A stretch of DNA of 38,300 bases from F23-B02 sp963632825 (GCA_963632825.1 CAVGWF010000011.1:1-38300); one strand, 5' to 3'; counted from the first letter of the stretch, positions 16,813 through 26,405 are shown. Translations and numbers: made by a program. Notes: generated by a model from the sequence alone, not told the origin.

Positions 16813-18111
16813 ATGGATACCATCAGAAAAGAGCTGCTCCCCGGCGTGTGGCTCACCGCTCTGCAAAATGACAAGTTCAAAACCGGATGTCTGAGCATAA
16901 GCCTGCTTACTCAGCTTGACAGGGAAACGGCGTCGTTAAACGCACTGATCCCCTATGTTCTCAGGCGAGGCAGCCGGTATCACGGCGATATGCGCGCATT
17001 AGCCTCCGAGCTTGATTCGCTTTACGGCAGCTATATTGAGCCCGTTGTTCGCAAGATAGGCGAGATACAGTGCATCGGTTTTCTGTCAAGCTTTGTGGAC
17101 GAGGCATATCTTCCCGCAGGCAGCGGCGTTTTTGAAAGCGCAGCAGCGCTCACTGCCGAGCTGCTGCTCACGCCTGTGACCAAGGGCGGACTTCTGCTTC
17201 CGGAGTATGTCGAGAGCGAAAAGGAAAAGCTCAGGGATGAGATACTCAGCAAGCTGAACAATAAACGGGCATATTCACTCCAGCGGCTCATTGAGCAGAT
17301 GTGCTGCTTTGAGCCCTTTGCCGTTTCGCGCTACGGCAGCGAGGATGCAGTCGAGAGTATTCACTATCAGAAGCTCACAAAGCACTATCGCAGCCTCATC
17401 ATGTCCTCCCCCGTTGAGATCTTCTACTGCGGCAGTATGAGTGCGGACAGGGTAGCCGATGTGCTGTCGGACGCGCTCAGCGGAATGCCCAGAGGCGAGA
17501 TCAATTACGATATAGGCACCGATATCCGATTGAACGCGGTCGAGGAGAGCGTTCGCAGCTTTTCCGATGTGCTGTCGGTCGCACAGGGGCAGCTCGTTAT
17601 GGGCTACCGTCTCGGCGAGTGCATGGACGATATGGACATTGCGGCACTGTACACCTTCAATGCCGTTTTCGGCGGCAGCGTGACCTCAAAGCTTTTCATG
17701 AATGTGCGCGAAAAGCTGTCGCTGTGCTATTATGCAAGCTCCATGCTGGACATTCACAAGGGGCTGATGATAGTCTCCTCGGGTGTTGATTTTGACAAAT
17801 TCGACGCCGCCAAAGCCGAGATAGAGAGTCAGCTTGATGCCGTGCGCAGGGGTGATGTAACAAGGGACGAGCTCAATGCGGCCAAAAGCAGCGTTGCCTC
17901 GGATCTGCGCGCCATGGCGGACTCTCAGTACAGTCTCGAGGGCTTTTACCTTGCAAACGCCATTGACGGGCTGGATTTTGATCCGTCGGAGCTCGCCGCG
18001 GCAGTCGAATGTGTTGAGCTTGACAGCGTTGTTGAGATAGCAAACAGCGTTGTGCCGGATGCGGTGTATTATCTGCGCGGCAGCGAGGAGGTAAATTCGG
18101 ATGAAGCATAA
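16813..18111 (+). CDS. yfmF: M16-like protein YfmF (EF-P modification-associated)
   Basis: A 432-residue member of the M16 metallopeptidase fold. It lacks the zinc-binding HxxEH: the matching region reads LIPYVLRRGSRYHGDMRAL, so it is probably the non-catalytic half of a heterodimer with the next gene. C-terminal M16 features remain (QGQLVMGYRLGE, FNAVFGGSVTSKLFMNVREK). The start has AAGGAGGTC upstream. It overlaps yfmH by 11 bases. In Bacillus subtilis the homologues (ymfF/ymfH, beside the reductase gene ymfI) are linked to 5-aminopentanol modification of elongation factor P. No ymfI-like reductase or efp is visible here, so that role is by homology only. Confidence 0.9.
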   Translation: MDTIRKELLPGVWLTALQNDKFKTGCLSISLLTQLDRETASLNALIPYVLRRGSRYHGDMRALASELDSLYGSYIEPVVRKIGEIQCIGFLSSFVDEAYLPAGSGVFESAAALTAELLLTPVTKGGLLLPEYVESEKEKLRDEILSKLNNKRAYSLQRLIEQMCCFEPFAVSRYGSEDAVESIHYQKLTKHYRSLIMSSPVEIFYCGSMSADRVADVLSDALSGMPRGEINYDIGTDIRLNAVEESVRSFSDVLSVAQGQLVMGYRLGECMDDMDIAALYTFNAVFGGSVTSKLFMNVREKLSLCYYASSMLDIHKGLMIVSSGVDFDKFDAAKAEIESQLDAVRRGDVTRDELNAAKSSVASDLRAMADSQYSLEGFYLANAIDGLDFDPSELAAAVECVELDSVVEIANSVVPDAVYYLRGSEEVNSDEA

Positions 18112-19378
18112 AAGATATGAGAAGATCGGCGAGAATCTTTACTCCGGTCAGCTTCGCAACGGGCTGCAAATAAATGTTGTTACAAAGCCGCGCTTCAGGC
18201 TTGCCTATGCCGTTTTCGCAACAAACTACGGCGGAGCGCACAGGCGCTTTTCTCTCGGCGGGCAGATGCACGATACCCCTGCGGGCGTTGCGCACTTTCT
18301 TGAGCACAAAATGTTCGATATGCCCGACGGTGATAACGCTCTGAGCATTCTATCCGCAAACGGTGCCCAGCCGAATGCCTTCACCTCCAGCGGCATGACC
18401 GCCTATCATTTTGACTGCACCGGCGGGTTTGAGGAAAACCTGCGTATGCTCTTGAAATTTGTCTCGACCCCCTATTTTACGGATGAGACCGTTGCCAAGG
18501 AGCAAGGCATAATCGGTCAGGAAATATGCATGGTCGAGGATAACCCCGGCTATGTGGTTTACAACCGACTCATGCGCATGCTGTATGAGCACAATCCGAT
18601 ACGCGATCAGGTTGCCGGAAGCATAGAAAGCATTGCGGAGATAACCGCCGAAACGCTTTATAGCTGCCACAAGGCCTTCTATGCCCCGTCGAACATGGCG
18701 CTGTGCGTTGCCGCCGACTGCGATCCGGAATGCATTTTCGACATTGCAAATGAGATGCTGCCGCGCGAGAGAGCCGAGATACCCAAGGCGGACATGGGAC
18801 CGGCCGAGAGCGATGTGCCCGCAAGGACCTACAACGAAGAATTTATGGAGGTCTCCGCGCCGCAGTTTCTCATCGGCGCAAAGGTAAAGCCCGCGCCCGA
18901 CGGCGACGCACTTTTAAGGCAGAAGCTCGTCGCTCAGCTTGCCATGCGCACGTTGTTCGGCACCTCCGGCGATTTCTACAACCGCCTGTACTCCGACGGT
19001 ACGCTCAACCGCGACTACGACTACGAGATAGATTATGCCGCCGGCACCGCAACGGTAATACTCGGCGGTGAAAGCGCCGAGCCTCGGAGGGTTCTTGACG
19101 AGATAAAGCGGGAGATAAGCTCCGTTGCGGAAAACGGGCTTGATAAAGCCGCGTTCGAGTCCGCAAAGCACGCCTCCTTCGGCTCAAGGCTGCGCGGTCT
19201 TGAGGATTTCGACAACATTTGTCTTGCACTTGTCGACGGAATTTTCGGCAACTACTGCGCGCTCGACAGCTTTGCCATGCTGGAAAGCATAGGTATAGAC
19301 GAGTGTGAAGGCTTTCTCACCTCGTTCATGGCAGACGACAAGCTTGCCCTGAGCGTTATATCCCCGGTAAAGGACTGA
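18101..19378 (+). CDS. yfmH: M16 family zinc peptidase YfmH (EF-P modification-associated)
   Basis: The catalytic partner of YfmF. The 425-residue protein carries the inverted zinc motif HFLEH (His65, Glu68, His69) in GVAHFLEHKMFDMPDGDN, followed by NAFTSSGMTAYHFDC and the distal acidic zinc ligand region QEICMVEDNPGY, all typical of active M16 peptidases. The ATG lies inside the end of yfmF, with GGAGG about 8 bases upstream, so expression is coupled. It is 4 bases from lgt. The substrate is unknown; an EF-P-related role is inferred from the B. subtilis homologue. Confidence 0.92.
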   Translation: MKHKRYEKIGENLYSGQLRNGLQINVVTKPRFRLAYAVFATNYGGAHRRFSLGGQMHDTPAGVAHFLEHKMFDMPDGDNALSILSANGAQPNAFTSSGMTAYHFDCTGGFEENLRMLLKFVSTPYFTDETVAKEQGIIGQEICMVEDNPGYVVYNRLMRMLYEHNPIRDQVAGSIESIAEITAETLYSCHKAFYAPSNMALCVAADCDPECIFDIANEMLPRERAEIPKADMGPAESDVPARTYNEEFMEVSAPQFLIGAKVKPAPDGDALLRQKLVAQLAMRTLFGTSGDFYNRLYSDGTLNRDYDYEIDYAAGTATVILGGESAEPRRVLDEIKREISSVAENGLDKAAFESAKHASFGSRLRGLEDFDNICLALVDGIFGNYCALDSFAMLESIGIDECEGFLTSFMADDKLALSVISPVKD

Positions 19379-19382
19379 TAAT

Positions 19383-20288
19383 ATGGGCTTTTTGACCTCA
19401 ACGATGCTCCGGGACGCCTCGATAAGCTTCCCCATGCTCGGCGATTGGAGCATTGATCCCCCCTACAGCTTTTCGGTGTTCGGCTTCGAGATATATTTCT
19501 ACGGTGTTATAATCGCAGCCGGATTTATATTGGCGGCGCTGTTCTGCGCAAAGCAGGCCGCAAGGTTTGGACTCAGCTCCGATGATCTGTTCGACTATGT
19601 GATATGGCTCATCCCAACCTGCATAATCGGCGCAAGACTCTACTATGTACTGTTCAAGCTCGATTATTACATCGCAAATCCCGCAGATATCTTCTCCGTG
19701 CGCGACGGCGGGCTTGCCATATACGGCGGCATAATCGCGGGAGTCATAACCGGTATACTCGTGTGCAGAAGGAAGAAAATACCCGTCATGGCACTCGGCG
19801 ACCTTTCGGCGTTCGGGCTGCTCATCGGGCAGGCTGTCGGGCGCTGGGGAAACTTCATAAACCGCGAAGCATTCGGCGCACAGACGGACATTTTCTGCCG
19901 CATGGGTCTCACCGAGCCGTTCGGGGAGACAATATATGTACACCCGACATTTCTATACGAGAGCCTCTGGAATTTCATAGGCCTTATAGCTCTTTACATT
20001 CTGCTCAGACGCGGCAAACGGCAGTACGACGGTCAGTTCTTCTGCCTGTACATATTCTGGTACGGTCTCGGCAGAGCATGGGTCGAAGGGCTCAGAACGG
20101 ACAGTCTGTATATCGGCTCGACGGATATACGCGTATCTCAGCTCTTAGCTGCGATAAGTGCGCTCACCGCAGCCGTCATACTCATAGTTAACCTCAGAAA
20201 AAAGCACTCGCCCGACGAGCTTTTCGTAAACCGCAGCACGCGGACGGAAAAGGACGGCGGGCAGGAAAGGAGCAGCAGCAATGGCTGA
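19383..20288 (+). CDS. lgt: Prolipoprotein diacylglyceryl transferase Lgt
   Basis: A membrane enzyme that transfers diacylglycerol from phosphatidylglycerol to the lipobox cysteine of prelipoproteins. It has 301 residues with about seven hydrophobic segments. It shows the family signature GRWGNFINREAFG and the early active-site region YFYGVIIAAGF, plus GLAIYGGIIAG and the C-terminal FCLYIFWYGLGRAWVEGLRT. The C-terminal 30 residues are charged and extend beyond the core. It overlaps the next gene by 8 bases and follows yfmH by 4, so it belongs to a compact four-gene unit. Confidence 0.96.
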   Translation: MGFLTSTMLRDASISFPMLGDWSIDPPYSFSVFGFEIYFYGVIIAAGFILAALFCAKQAARFGLSSDDLFDYVIWLIPTCIIGARLYYVLFKLDYYIANPADIFSVRDGGLAIYGGIIAGVITGILVCRRKKIPVMALGDLSAFGLLIGQAVGRWGNFINREAFGAQTDIFCRMGLTEPFGETIYVHPTFLYESLWNFIGLIALYILLRRGKRQYDGQFFCLYIFWYGLGRAWVEGLRTDSLYIGSTDIRVSQLLAAISALTAAVILIVNLRKKHSPDELFVNRSTRTEKDGGQERSSSNG

Positions 20289-20694
20289 TTACAAAAGCAT
20301 AATCAAGGGAACGATAAACAGCGTTACAAGCAAGGCAAAGCAGTATGTCGAGGGCGGCGGTCTTAAGGACGCTTACGACAAGGGCAGCACCGCTGCCAGA
20401 TGCTATGCAAACATCGCAAAGCTTTCATTGCAGATAAACGGCGAGCTTGAGGAGCAGAAAAAGGTGTTCATCGAGATAGGCCGCCTCTGCTACGACGAAA
20501 ACCGCAATGACCCGCAGGGCAATTATGTCCCTCTTTTTGATGAGCTCAAGGCCATCGACGAGCGTATTGAAGTCATGCGCGAGGAGCTTGAGGCCGCAAA
20601 GGCGGCAGTCGAGGCCGCAAAGGTGAACAGTGCCGCAGACGGTGACAATTCGGTGTTCTATACCATAGACTTTGAGGATACCACCGACGAGTGA
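20281..20694 (+). CDS. Small coiled-coil protein of unknown function
   Basis: 137 residues, not assigned to a family I can name. It has no signal peptide or membrane segment. It opens with MADYKSIIKGTINSVTSKAK, has a middle helical part (KLSLQINGELEEQKKVFIEI) and an Ala/Glu-rich likely coiled coil at about 93-116 (EELEAAKAAVEAAK), and ends in an acidic tail. The start lies inside lgt with AGGAGCAGCAGC upstream. Similar short proteins in Clostridia often carry a zinc ribbon; none is visible here. Its operon position suggests an envelope or protein-maturation context, but that is only context. Confidence 0.8.
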   Translation: MADYKSIIKGTINSVTSKAKQYVEGGGLKDAYDKGSTAARCYANIAKLSLQINGELEEQKKVFIEIGRLCYDENRNDPQGNYVPLFDELKAIDERIEVMREELEAAKAAVEAAKVNSAADGDNSVFYTIDFEDTTDE

Positions 20695-20759
20695 TCCGCT
20701 CGGCAGGCTGTTTGACTGCCTCGGCGAATGTATACCGTATATCATATCCCGAAAAGCAA

Positions 20760-20803
20760 ACAGGGTCTCCGGCTTGACCGGAGACCCTGTCTTTTCATTT
20801 TTA
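20760..20803. terminator. Strong intrinsic terminator between convergent units
   Basis: A perfect 13-bp stem ACAGGGTCTCCGG / CCGGAGACCCTGT with the 5-base loop CTTGA, followed by CTTTTCATTTTTAT on the plus strand and preceded by AAAAGCAA. It ends the yfmF-yfmH-lgt unit and probably serves the convergent surface-protein gene as well. Confidence 0.9.
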
Positions 20804-20847
20804 TCTGAGCCTTGATGCGTGCTTCAAGCCCATTTTTTACGAATTTC

Positions 20848-23800
20848 TCAGTTCATTATAACGGGCACCTTAAGCACGAATTTGTTGCAGTAGCGTGAGA
20901 GGAAAGCTGCAACCTGAGCGCGGGTGGCGGTGCCCTGCGGCGTCAGCGTCGTATCGCCTGTACCGTTTATGATGCCCGCTCCTATGCCCCACTGGAACGC
21001 CTGCGTCATGCCGCGGGATATTTGCAGGACATCGGAGTAGCCGAGAATATTCGTGCTGTCATACTGCGAAACATCGTCTCCCGCATAGTTCTTCGCATAG
21101 CGGAAGAGCATGGTTATAAGCTGCTCGCGCGTTATGCTGTTATTCGGGCCGAACGAGGTCGCAGAGTAGCCGTTTACTATTCCGTATGCAACACCCCAGC
21201 GCACCGCTTCGTAATAGTAGCTCCCGCTCGGGACATCGGTAAACTGGCAGGTGTCTCCCGGCATTACCGGTGAGCCCGACAGACGCCACAGAACGGTTAT
21301 GAACTGGGCTCTGCTCGTCTGCTCATCAGGTGAAAACAGCGTGTCGCTCGTTCCGTTCATAAGTCCCATGCTGCACACAAAGCGGACATTGTTATAGTAC
21401 CAGTCATCGCGCGTTACATCCGTAAAGCCCATACGGTAGCCGTCATAATCCTGATTTGCGTTCCTTGCAAAGAGTGCCGTGATGCTGTGATCCTCGCCGA
21501 TGCTGACAAAGGTGTAATAGCCGTCCTCATCGAGACTCACGCTCTTTCCGTCAACGAGCACATTTTTAATGTAATACCCGCTGCCCGGCGTTACCTTAAA
21601 GCTGAGGCTCTCGCCCTTCGCGGCATTTATGGATTCGGGACTTATACTGCCGCCCTCGGACTGAATGACGGTAATCTTTATGTTATACACCGGTTCGTCA
21701 TCATCATCGTAGTAATCATCGCCGGGATACGGATCGTCGCGGTCGCCGAGACGCCATGTAGCGGTGAATGTCTTTGCGGTGGGAACATCGACGGTGCTGC
21801 CGGCGGGATATGTGTTCGTACCGTCGGACCAGCCGGTAAAGTGGTAGCCTTCATAGTAGATAAACGGGAGACATACCTTGCCGTTATCGTCTTCAAACAC
21901 ACCGACCATACGGCTGCCCTTATTGCGGTCGAGCGTTGCGTTGCCGATCTTTATCGTGCCGTAGTCATACACCTCGGCTCCGCCGGTGGTTCTGATACGG
22001 GCGTTTTTTTCTATATTCAGAGTTGCCTTCTCGTGTACGGTAAGCTTGCTGCCGCCGGGGATCTTGTGCGGATTTCCGGAGTCGAGGGCAGCATTGACGA
22101 TAAACTCGCCGCTGCGCAGGGTGAGGTCATATGCCGTAGGATCATCCGTCTTTTTGATCTGAACGGTCAGACTCTCCTTACCGTAAATTTCGCTGTTGCA
22201 TGAATCATCCGCATTGCGGCTGGAGTAGATAAACTTACTGCCGTCAAGGTTTATAAGTCCGCCGTCCTTGATGATGTATGTGCCGAGAAGCTGATTGAGA
22301 CTCTTGACGGACACATTGGACATGATGATAAGCGAGAAATCGGAGGTGTCGACGGTGACATCATCATCAAGCGTTATATCCTCCCTGTTCTTGAGCTGGG
22401 CGTTTACAAGAAGCTTCACCGTGCCGCCGCCCTCATAGGCATTTGCATCATTTATGGCGGTTACGACCGAGTAATACTGCTTGCCGTTAAACTCCGCCTG
22501 AGCCACCTTATAATCATGCTCACCCTTGGTATCCGATGCCGAGATGAGCACCGGGAAGCCGGTAACTCCCATGAGGTAATACTCCTCGGAATCGCCTATG
22601 CCCCAGTAGCAGTAATTTATCTCGGGGTGGGCATCGACATAAAGCTTGAGCGCACCGGAGGCATTCTTTGTGCGGGTTCCCTCAACGGTGACATAGTCTC
22701 CGAGGATGCACACGGCGCCGGTGCCGTTAAAGCTCTGCACCGTGGGGTAGATAACGCTGTAGTCTCCGTCGCTGGGATAGCCCTGCTGGCAGGAGCCGTA
22801 CAGGTAATAGCAGTACTGAAGCTTTGTGCCGACCGGTGCGCCGGCTATTGCGCCGTAGGTCGATGCACCGATGACAGCGCCGTAGCTGGTGCAGTTTACA
22901 ACCGTGCCCATGTTGCCGCCGCCTATTATGCCGCCGGTATTGGCGGCTCCCGCAACCTCACAGCTCGTCCAGCAGTTTGCGATGGTGCCGAAGTTGAAGT
23001 CGGCGCATATTGCGGCGGTGTTAACGCCCTTTGCCGTTACCGAGCCGCTTATGCCGAGGTTCTTGACCACGGCATCCGTGCCGGTGACCTGTCCGAAGAA
23101 GCCCTGATCGTCGGCATAGCTTGAAATGTAAAGATATTTTATCGTATAGCCCTGACCGTCGAATATGCCCTTGAACGGATCCTTGGCCGTTCCGACGGGA
23201 GTCCATGAGGTGCCGCTTGCCGCCGAGTAGGTGTAGCTCATGTCGATATCGCGGGTCAGGAAGAATATTATCTTGCGGGTCTTATAGCCCTCGTTTACAT
23301 ACTTTCTGAAGGCTATGAGATCGTCCATATTGCTTATGCTGTAGCAGCCGCCCTCGGTGCCGTCGCTTCGGGTGCTGTAAAGGGCGCTCATTGTATTTGT
23401 CGCGGTGTAGTCTCCGCAGTATTCCTCATCCTCCTCGGGACCGTTTACGGAGGGATTCATGAGCACCGGAAAATAGCCGTTTGCGCCGGGTATCTCGTTT
23501 ATGGACGATGCGATATGCCATGTGCAGTACAGCTCACAGTCCTGCTTGTAGACCCAGTCGTTCAACGCCTCAAGCATATCGTCGCCTGTATAGCTGTCAA
23601 CGGTTATCGCCTTTTGAAGCGTACACTTCTGGTCGCCGTCGGTGTCGTATCTGAAGTACATGCAGTCGTTGAAAACGCTGTCCTTATCCGTTTTGTTGCA
23701 GAAATCGTCAATAAGCCCGTACAGATAGTAGCAGTTATTGAAGGTCGAGCCGTTTGCCCTGCCGACAAAGCCCGCCTTTTCGCCCTCATCGCTGGTGGTG

Positions 23801-26250
23801 TACAGCGGCCCATAGGCGGCGCAGTTGGATATCGTGGAATTGTGAGCATAGCCGACGATGCCGCCGACCTCGGTGGAGGCCTGGATTATGACGGACGACC
23901 AGCAGTTTTCGATGGTGCAGCCGTTTGCCCTGCCGACGATGCCGCCGACCTCGTCATCGGCGAGCATTTCGCCCGCCACGCCAAGGTTCTTGATCGTACT
24001 GCCCCAGCACTGGCCGAAAAGGCCTGCCATGTCGATGAAGTCCGACACGATGTAAAGTCCGCTCACCGTGTAGCCGCAGCCGTCAAAATTTCCTCGGAAA
24101 TAAGTTATGGTCTGTATGCCCTGATGGTTATTGAGCGTCGTTCCGATAGGTACCCAGCCCGCACCCTCTACATCTATGCCCTGAGTGGCGATATTTATAT
24201 TGCCCGTCAGGTAAAAGTTCGCGTCCTTTGTCGAGTAGCCCTCCTGAACATATTTTGACAGAAGCCCCATCTCGTCGCCGGTGGATATGCTGTAGTTGCC
24301 GCCTGCTATGGCGTCGGTCTTGCTGTCGTAGAGCTCGGTCATAGTGGCCGTGCGCTTGTATACGACATTGTACGGATTATCCGTGCGGTTGAGCTCCTCG
24401 TCGGTCTCCTTTATGTATTCAAGCTGAGTCGGATCGTTATAATAGATATGCGCCGGAAATGTACCGCGCAGGCGCGCAACGCTGTCGGGCGATGCATCCT
24501 GCTTCCAATGGCGCATATTCTGCTTTGCACCGAGCGTATCTACCCAGTAGTTGAGCGCATTGAGCACTTTGATCGTTTTATTGCCGTTTATGTTTACCGA
24601 TCTTGTGAGCGTATACACGCCGTTTGTGACCTTAAACGGCACATTTATCTGATAATTGCCCGCATCGGGAGTTCCGGATACCGCGGAGTTGTCGCTGCTG
24701 TAATAGCAGTAACGGACATTGGTGTTTTCGGTCGCCTCGCCGACGATGGCGCCGTATTTATGGTTATCGGCGGCGTTTGCGTAAAATGCGCAGTTATACA
24801 CATTGCCGCTGTCGGCATAGCCGACTATTCCGCCGGTCGCCTTATCGCCGTTTACATTCATGCCGACCCAGCAGTTTTCGACCGTGCCCGCCTTGAGATA
24901 ACCGACTATGCCGCCGGCATACGCATTCGCGGTTATGCCTCCGCCGACGCCGACATTCTTTATGACGGCCTTGGAGCTGTTTACATAGCCGAACAGACCG
25001 GAGGGATCATTGCATTTATTGATTATGAGCTCGTTTATGACAAAGCCCTGACCGTCGAAGGTGCCCTTGAAGCTGTTCTGCTCGCTGCTGCCGATGGGCA
25101 CCCAGCTCTCGCCCTTATAGAACGAACCGTTTATAACGATGCTGAGGTCGGCAGTCAGGAAAAATGTAGCGCCCTCGGTGTTGTGCCCCTCATTTACGAA
25201 GTTTGCAAGCATTTCAAGCTCTTTCACATCGCCGATGCTGTAGCAGATACCCTCCTGAGCATCCGCCTGAGACTCATACAGAGTTGCCATGGGCACGCTG
25301 TCCTTATACACCGGCTCCTCGGCGGCATAGCCGGGATATGCCTGCGCGGGATACTTCCCGCCGGTGCGCTCTATCGTTTCAGCCGACGCGTCAAACACCC
25401 ATTTGCGCCATTTTGCGCCGCCGTCGGCGGCTATCCACGCATTGAGGAGCTGCATGAGGTCATCGCTCGTGACGGAGCCGACTGTCTTTTCCTCCTCGGT
25501 CGGGCACATGGTGGGGCTCGACGCAAACCTCATGGTATCAACGCTGCTGCCTGCGTCGACGCTGCCGATGTTCTTATCCGCGCTGTAGTATGTGTAGTAT
25601 ACATCGCTTATCTCGGCATTCGTGACCTTGCCTGCTACGGCGCCGACATTTCCGGTACCGCTTACCTTGGCGTAGTTTGCGCTGTTGACTATCCTGCCGC
25701 CGTCAACGACCGCCGCCAGACCTCCGTTGTTTCCGGTGCCGTTTACCCTGACCGCATTCCAGCAGTTTGCTATCGTACCGGAAAGGTGCGAGGCTATGCC
25801 CGCGGCATCGGCGCCGTTTGACACGCCGTTTACGCCGAGGTTGATAATGGCGGCATCCGTGCCGACATAGGCAAACAGATATGTTATGAGCCCTACCACC
25901 GCAAAGCCGCAGCCGTCGAGGGTTCCCTCGAACGCATGCTCTGCCGTGCCGATGCCGTTCCATGTGTTCTTTCGCATATCGACATCCGCTTTCAGATAGA
26001 AGGTAACTCCCTTCGTGTTTCTTCCGGCGGCAACATAGTCGGCAAGGGCTATGATATCGTCGTTATTTACTATTCTGTAGCACTGCCCTTCCGCCGCATC
26101 GCTCTCGGCCTTAAGAAGCTGCTCGACCGAGCCATCGCAGTCATAGCCGCAGCTGTCGAGCGCCATAGCCGTGGGTGCAATGCCGAAAAGTCCGAGCACA
26201 ATTGCCATGCAGAGCAAAAGGCTCAGTGCTCTTTTAACCTTATTTTTCAT
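20848..26250 (-). CDS. Secreted GLUG-repeat surface protein with three SLH domains
   Basis: 1800 residues. A signal peptide (1-30, likely cut after AMA) precedes four divergent modules of roughly 280-320 residues, beginning near 55, 337, 648 and 966. Each opens with a 'CYSI...L..YV.EG..T' segment and W.PIG, then GLUG-type repeats such as EVGGIVGYAHNSTISNC and GTVENCW. A beta-rich region (1270-1460) leads to an InlB-like repeat (HFTGWSDGTNTYPAGS), an Asp/Tyr linker (DDPYPGDDYYDDDDEP, near 1500) and a second small beta domain. Three SLH domains end the protein (near 1610, 1670, 1735: GFTDVTRDDWYYNNVRF, FTDVPSGSYYYEAVRWG, GAGIINGTGDTTLTPQG) and should bind a cell-wall polymer. An adhesin or carbohydrate-contact role is inferred. 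AAGGAGAAAAG precedes the start. The divergent two-component genes may control it. Confidence 0.92.
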   Translation of the reverse strand: MKNKVKRALSLLLCMAIVLGLFGIAPTAMALDSCGYDCDGSVEQLLKAESDAAEGQCYRIVNNDDIIALADYVAAGRNTKGVTFYLKADVDMRKNTWNGIGTAEHAFEGTLDGCGFAVVGLITYLFAYVGTDAAIINLGVNGVSNGADAAGIASHLSGTIANCWNAVRVNGTGNNGGLAAVVDGGRIVNSANYAKVSGTGNVGAVAGKVTNAEISDVYYTYYSADKNIGSVDAGSSVDTMRFASSPTMCPTEEEKTVGSVTSDDLMQLLNAWIAADGGAKWRKWVFDASAETIERTGGKYPAQAYPGYAAEEPVYKDSVPMATLYESQADAQEGICYSIGDVKELEMLANFVNEGHNTEGATFFLTADLSIVINGSFYKGESWVPIGSSEQNSFKGTFDGQGFVINELIINKCNDPSGLFGYVNSSKAVIKNVGVGGGITANAYAGGIVGYLKAGTVENCWVGMNVNGDKATGGIVGYADSGNVYNCAFYANAADNHKYGAIVGEATENTNVRYCYYSSDNSAVSGTPDAGNYQINVPFKVTNGVYTLTRSVNINGNKTIKVLNALNYWVDTLGAKQNMRHWKQDASPDSVARLRGTFPAHIYYNDPTQLEYIKETDEELNRTDNPYNVVYKRTATMTELYDSKTDAIAGGNYSISTGDEMGLLSKYVQEGYSTKDANFYLTGNINIATQGIDVEGAGWVPIGTTLNNHQGIQTITYFRGNFDGCGYTVSGLYIVSDFIDMAGLFGQCWGSTIKNLGVAGEMLADDEVGGIVGRANGCTIENCWSSVIIQASTEVGGIVGYAHNSTISNCAAYGPLYTTSDEGEKAGFVGRANGSTFNNCYYLYGLIDDFCNKTDKDSVFNDCMYFRYDTDGDQKCTLQKAITVDSYTGDDMLEALNDWVYKQDCELYCTWHIASSINEIPGANGYFPVLMNPSVNGPEEDEEYCGDYTATNTMSALYSTRSDGTEGGCYSISNMDDLIAFRKYVNEGYKTRKIIFFLTRDIDMSYTYSAASGTSWTPVGTAKDPFKGIFDGQGYTIKYLYISSYADDQGFFGQVTGTDAVVKNLGISGSVTAKGVNTAAICADFNFGTIANCWTSCEVAGAANTGGIIGGGNMGTVVNCTSYGAVIGASTYGAIAGAPVGTKLQYCYYLYGSCQQGYPSDGDYSVIYPTVQSFNGTGAVCILGDYVTVEGTRTKNASGALKLYVDAHPEINYCYWGIGDSEEYYLMGVTGFPVLISASDTKGEHDYKVAQAEFNGKQYYSVVTAINDANAYEGGGTVKLLVNAQLKNREDITLDDDVTVDTSDFSLIIMSNVSVKSLNQLLGTYIIKDGGLINLDGSKFIYSSRNADDSCNSEIYGKESLTVQIKKTDDPTAYDLTLRSGEFIVNAALDSGNPHKIPGGSKLTVHEKATLNIEKNARIRTTGGAEVYDYGTIKIGNATLDRNKGSRMVGVFEDDNGKVCLPFIYYEGYHFTGWSDGTNTYPAGSTVDVPTAKTFTATWRLGDRDDPYPGDDYYDDDDEPVYNIKITVIQSEGGSISPESINAAKGESLSFKVTPGSGYYIKNVLVDGKSVSLDEDGYYTFVSIGEDHSITALFARNANQDYDGYRMGFTDVTRDDWYYNNVRFVCSMGLMNGTSDTLFSPDEQTSRAQFITVLWRLSGSPVMPGDTCQFTDVPSGSYYYEAVRWGVAYGIVNGYSATSFGPNNSITREQLITMLFRYAKNYAGDDVSQYDSTNILGYSDVLQISRGMTQAFQWGIGAGIINGTGDTTLTPQGTATRAQVAAFLSRYCNKFVLKVPVIMN
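23749..23953 (-). repeat. Short direct DNA repeats in the surface-protein gene
   Basis: Two exact pairs lie close together. GCCGTTTGCCCTGCCGAC is at 23749-23766 and 23920-23937. A 22-base sequence beginning GCCGACGATGCCGCCGACCT is at 23851-23872 and 23932-23953. They encode repeated GLUG residues (GRANGS/C and EVGGIVG) and could allow in-frame recombination in this module. Confidence 0.7.
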
Positions 26251-26340
26251 ATACTTTTCTCCTTGAGGGTGTCATATCGGCGGTATGCTCCTTGGAGATG
26301 AGCGCGAAACTCCCATGGGCATACTATTACCCACTATCAC

Positions 26341-26353
26341 TTTAAGTCTTAAA
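26341..26353. promoter_or_regulatory. Palindrome TTTAAGTCTTAAA in the divergent gap
   Basis: A perfect 6-bp inverted repeat around a central T, 24 bases upstream of the -35 of the two-component operon and 91 bases upstream of the surface-protein start. The position suits an operator shared by the two genes. OmpR-type regulators more often use direct repeats, so the binder is open. Confidence 0.4.
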
Positions 26354-26376
26354 TATTAGAAAAGAATTAGAGGGCA

Positions 26377-26405
26377 TTGACAAGATTATTCTCTATAAAT
26401 AAAAT
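26377..26405 (+). promoter_or_regulatory. Promoter of the two-component operon
   Basis: TTGACA (26377-26382), 17-base spacer, TAAAAT (26400-26405), 35 bases before the response-regulator GTG start. This is close to the vegetative consensus. Confidence 0.8.

Noticed and set aside
20848..26250. CRISPR or tandem-repeat array in the repetitive surface gene
   Set aside because: The repeats are diverged at the DNA level, in frame, and encode GLUG/SLH residues; there are no equal spacers.
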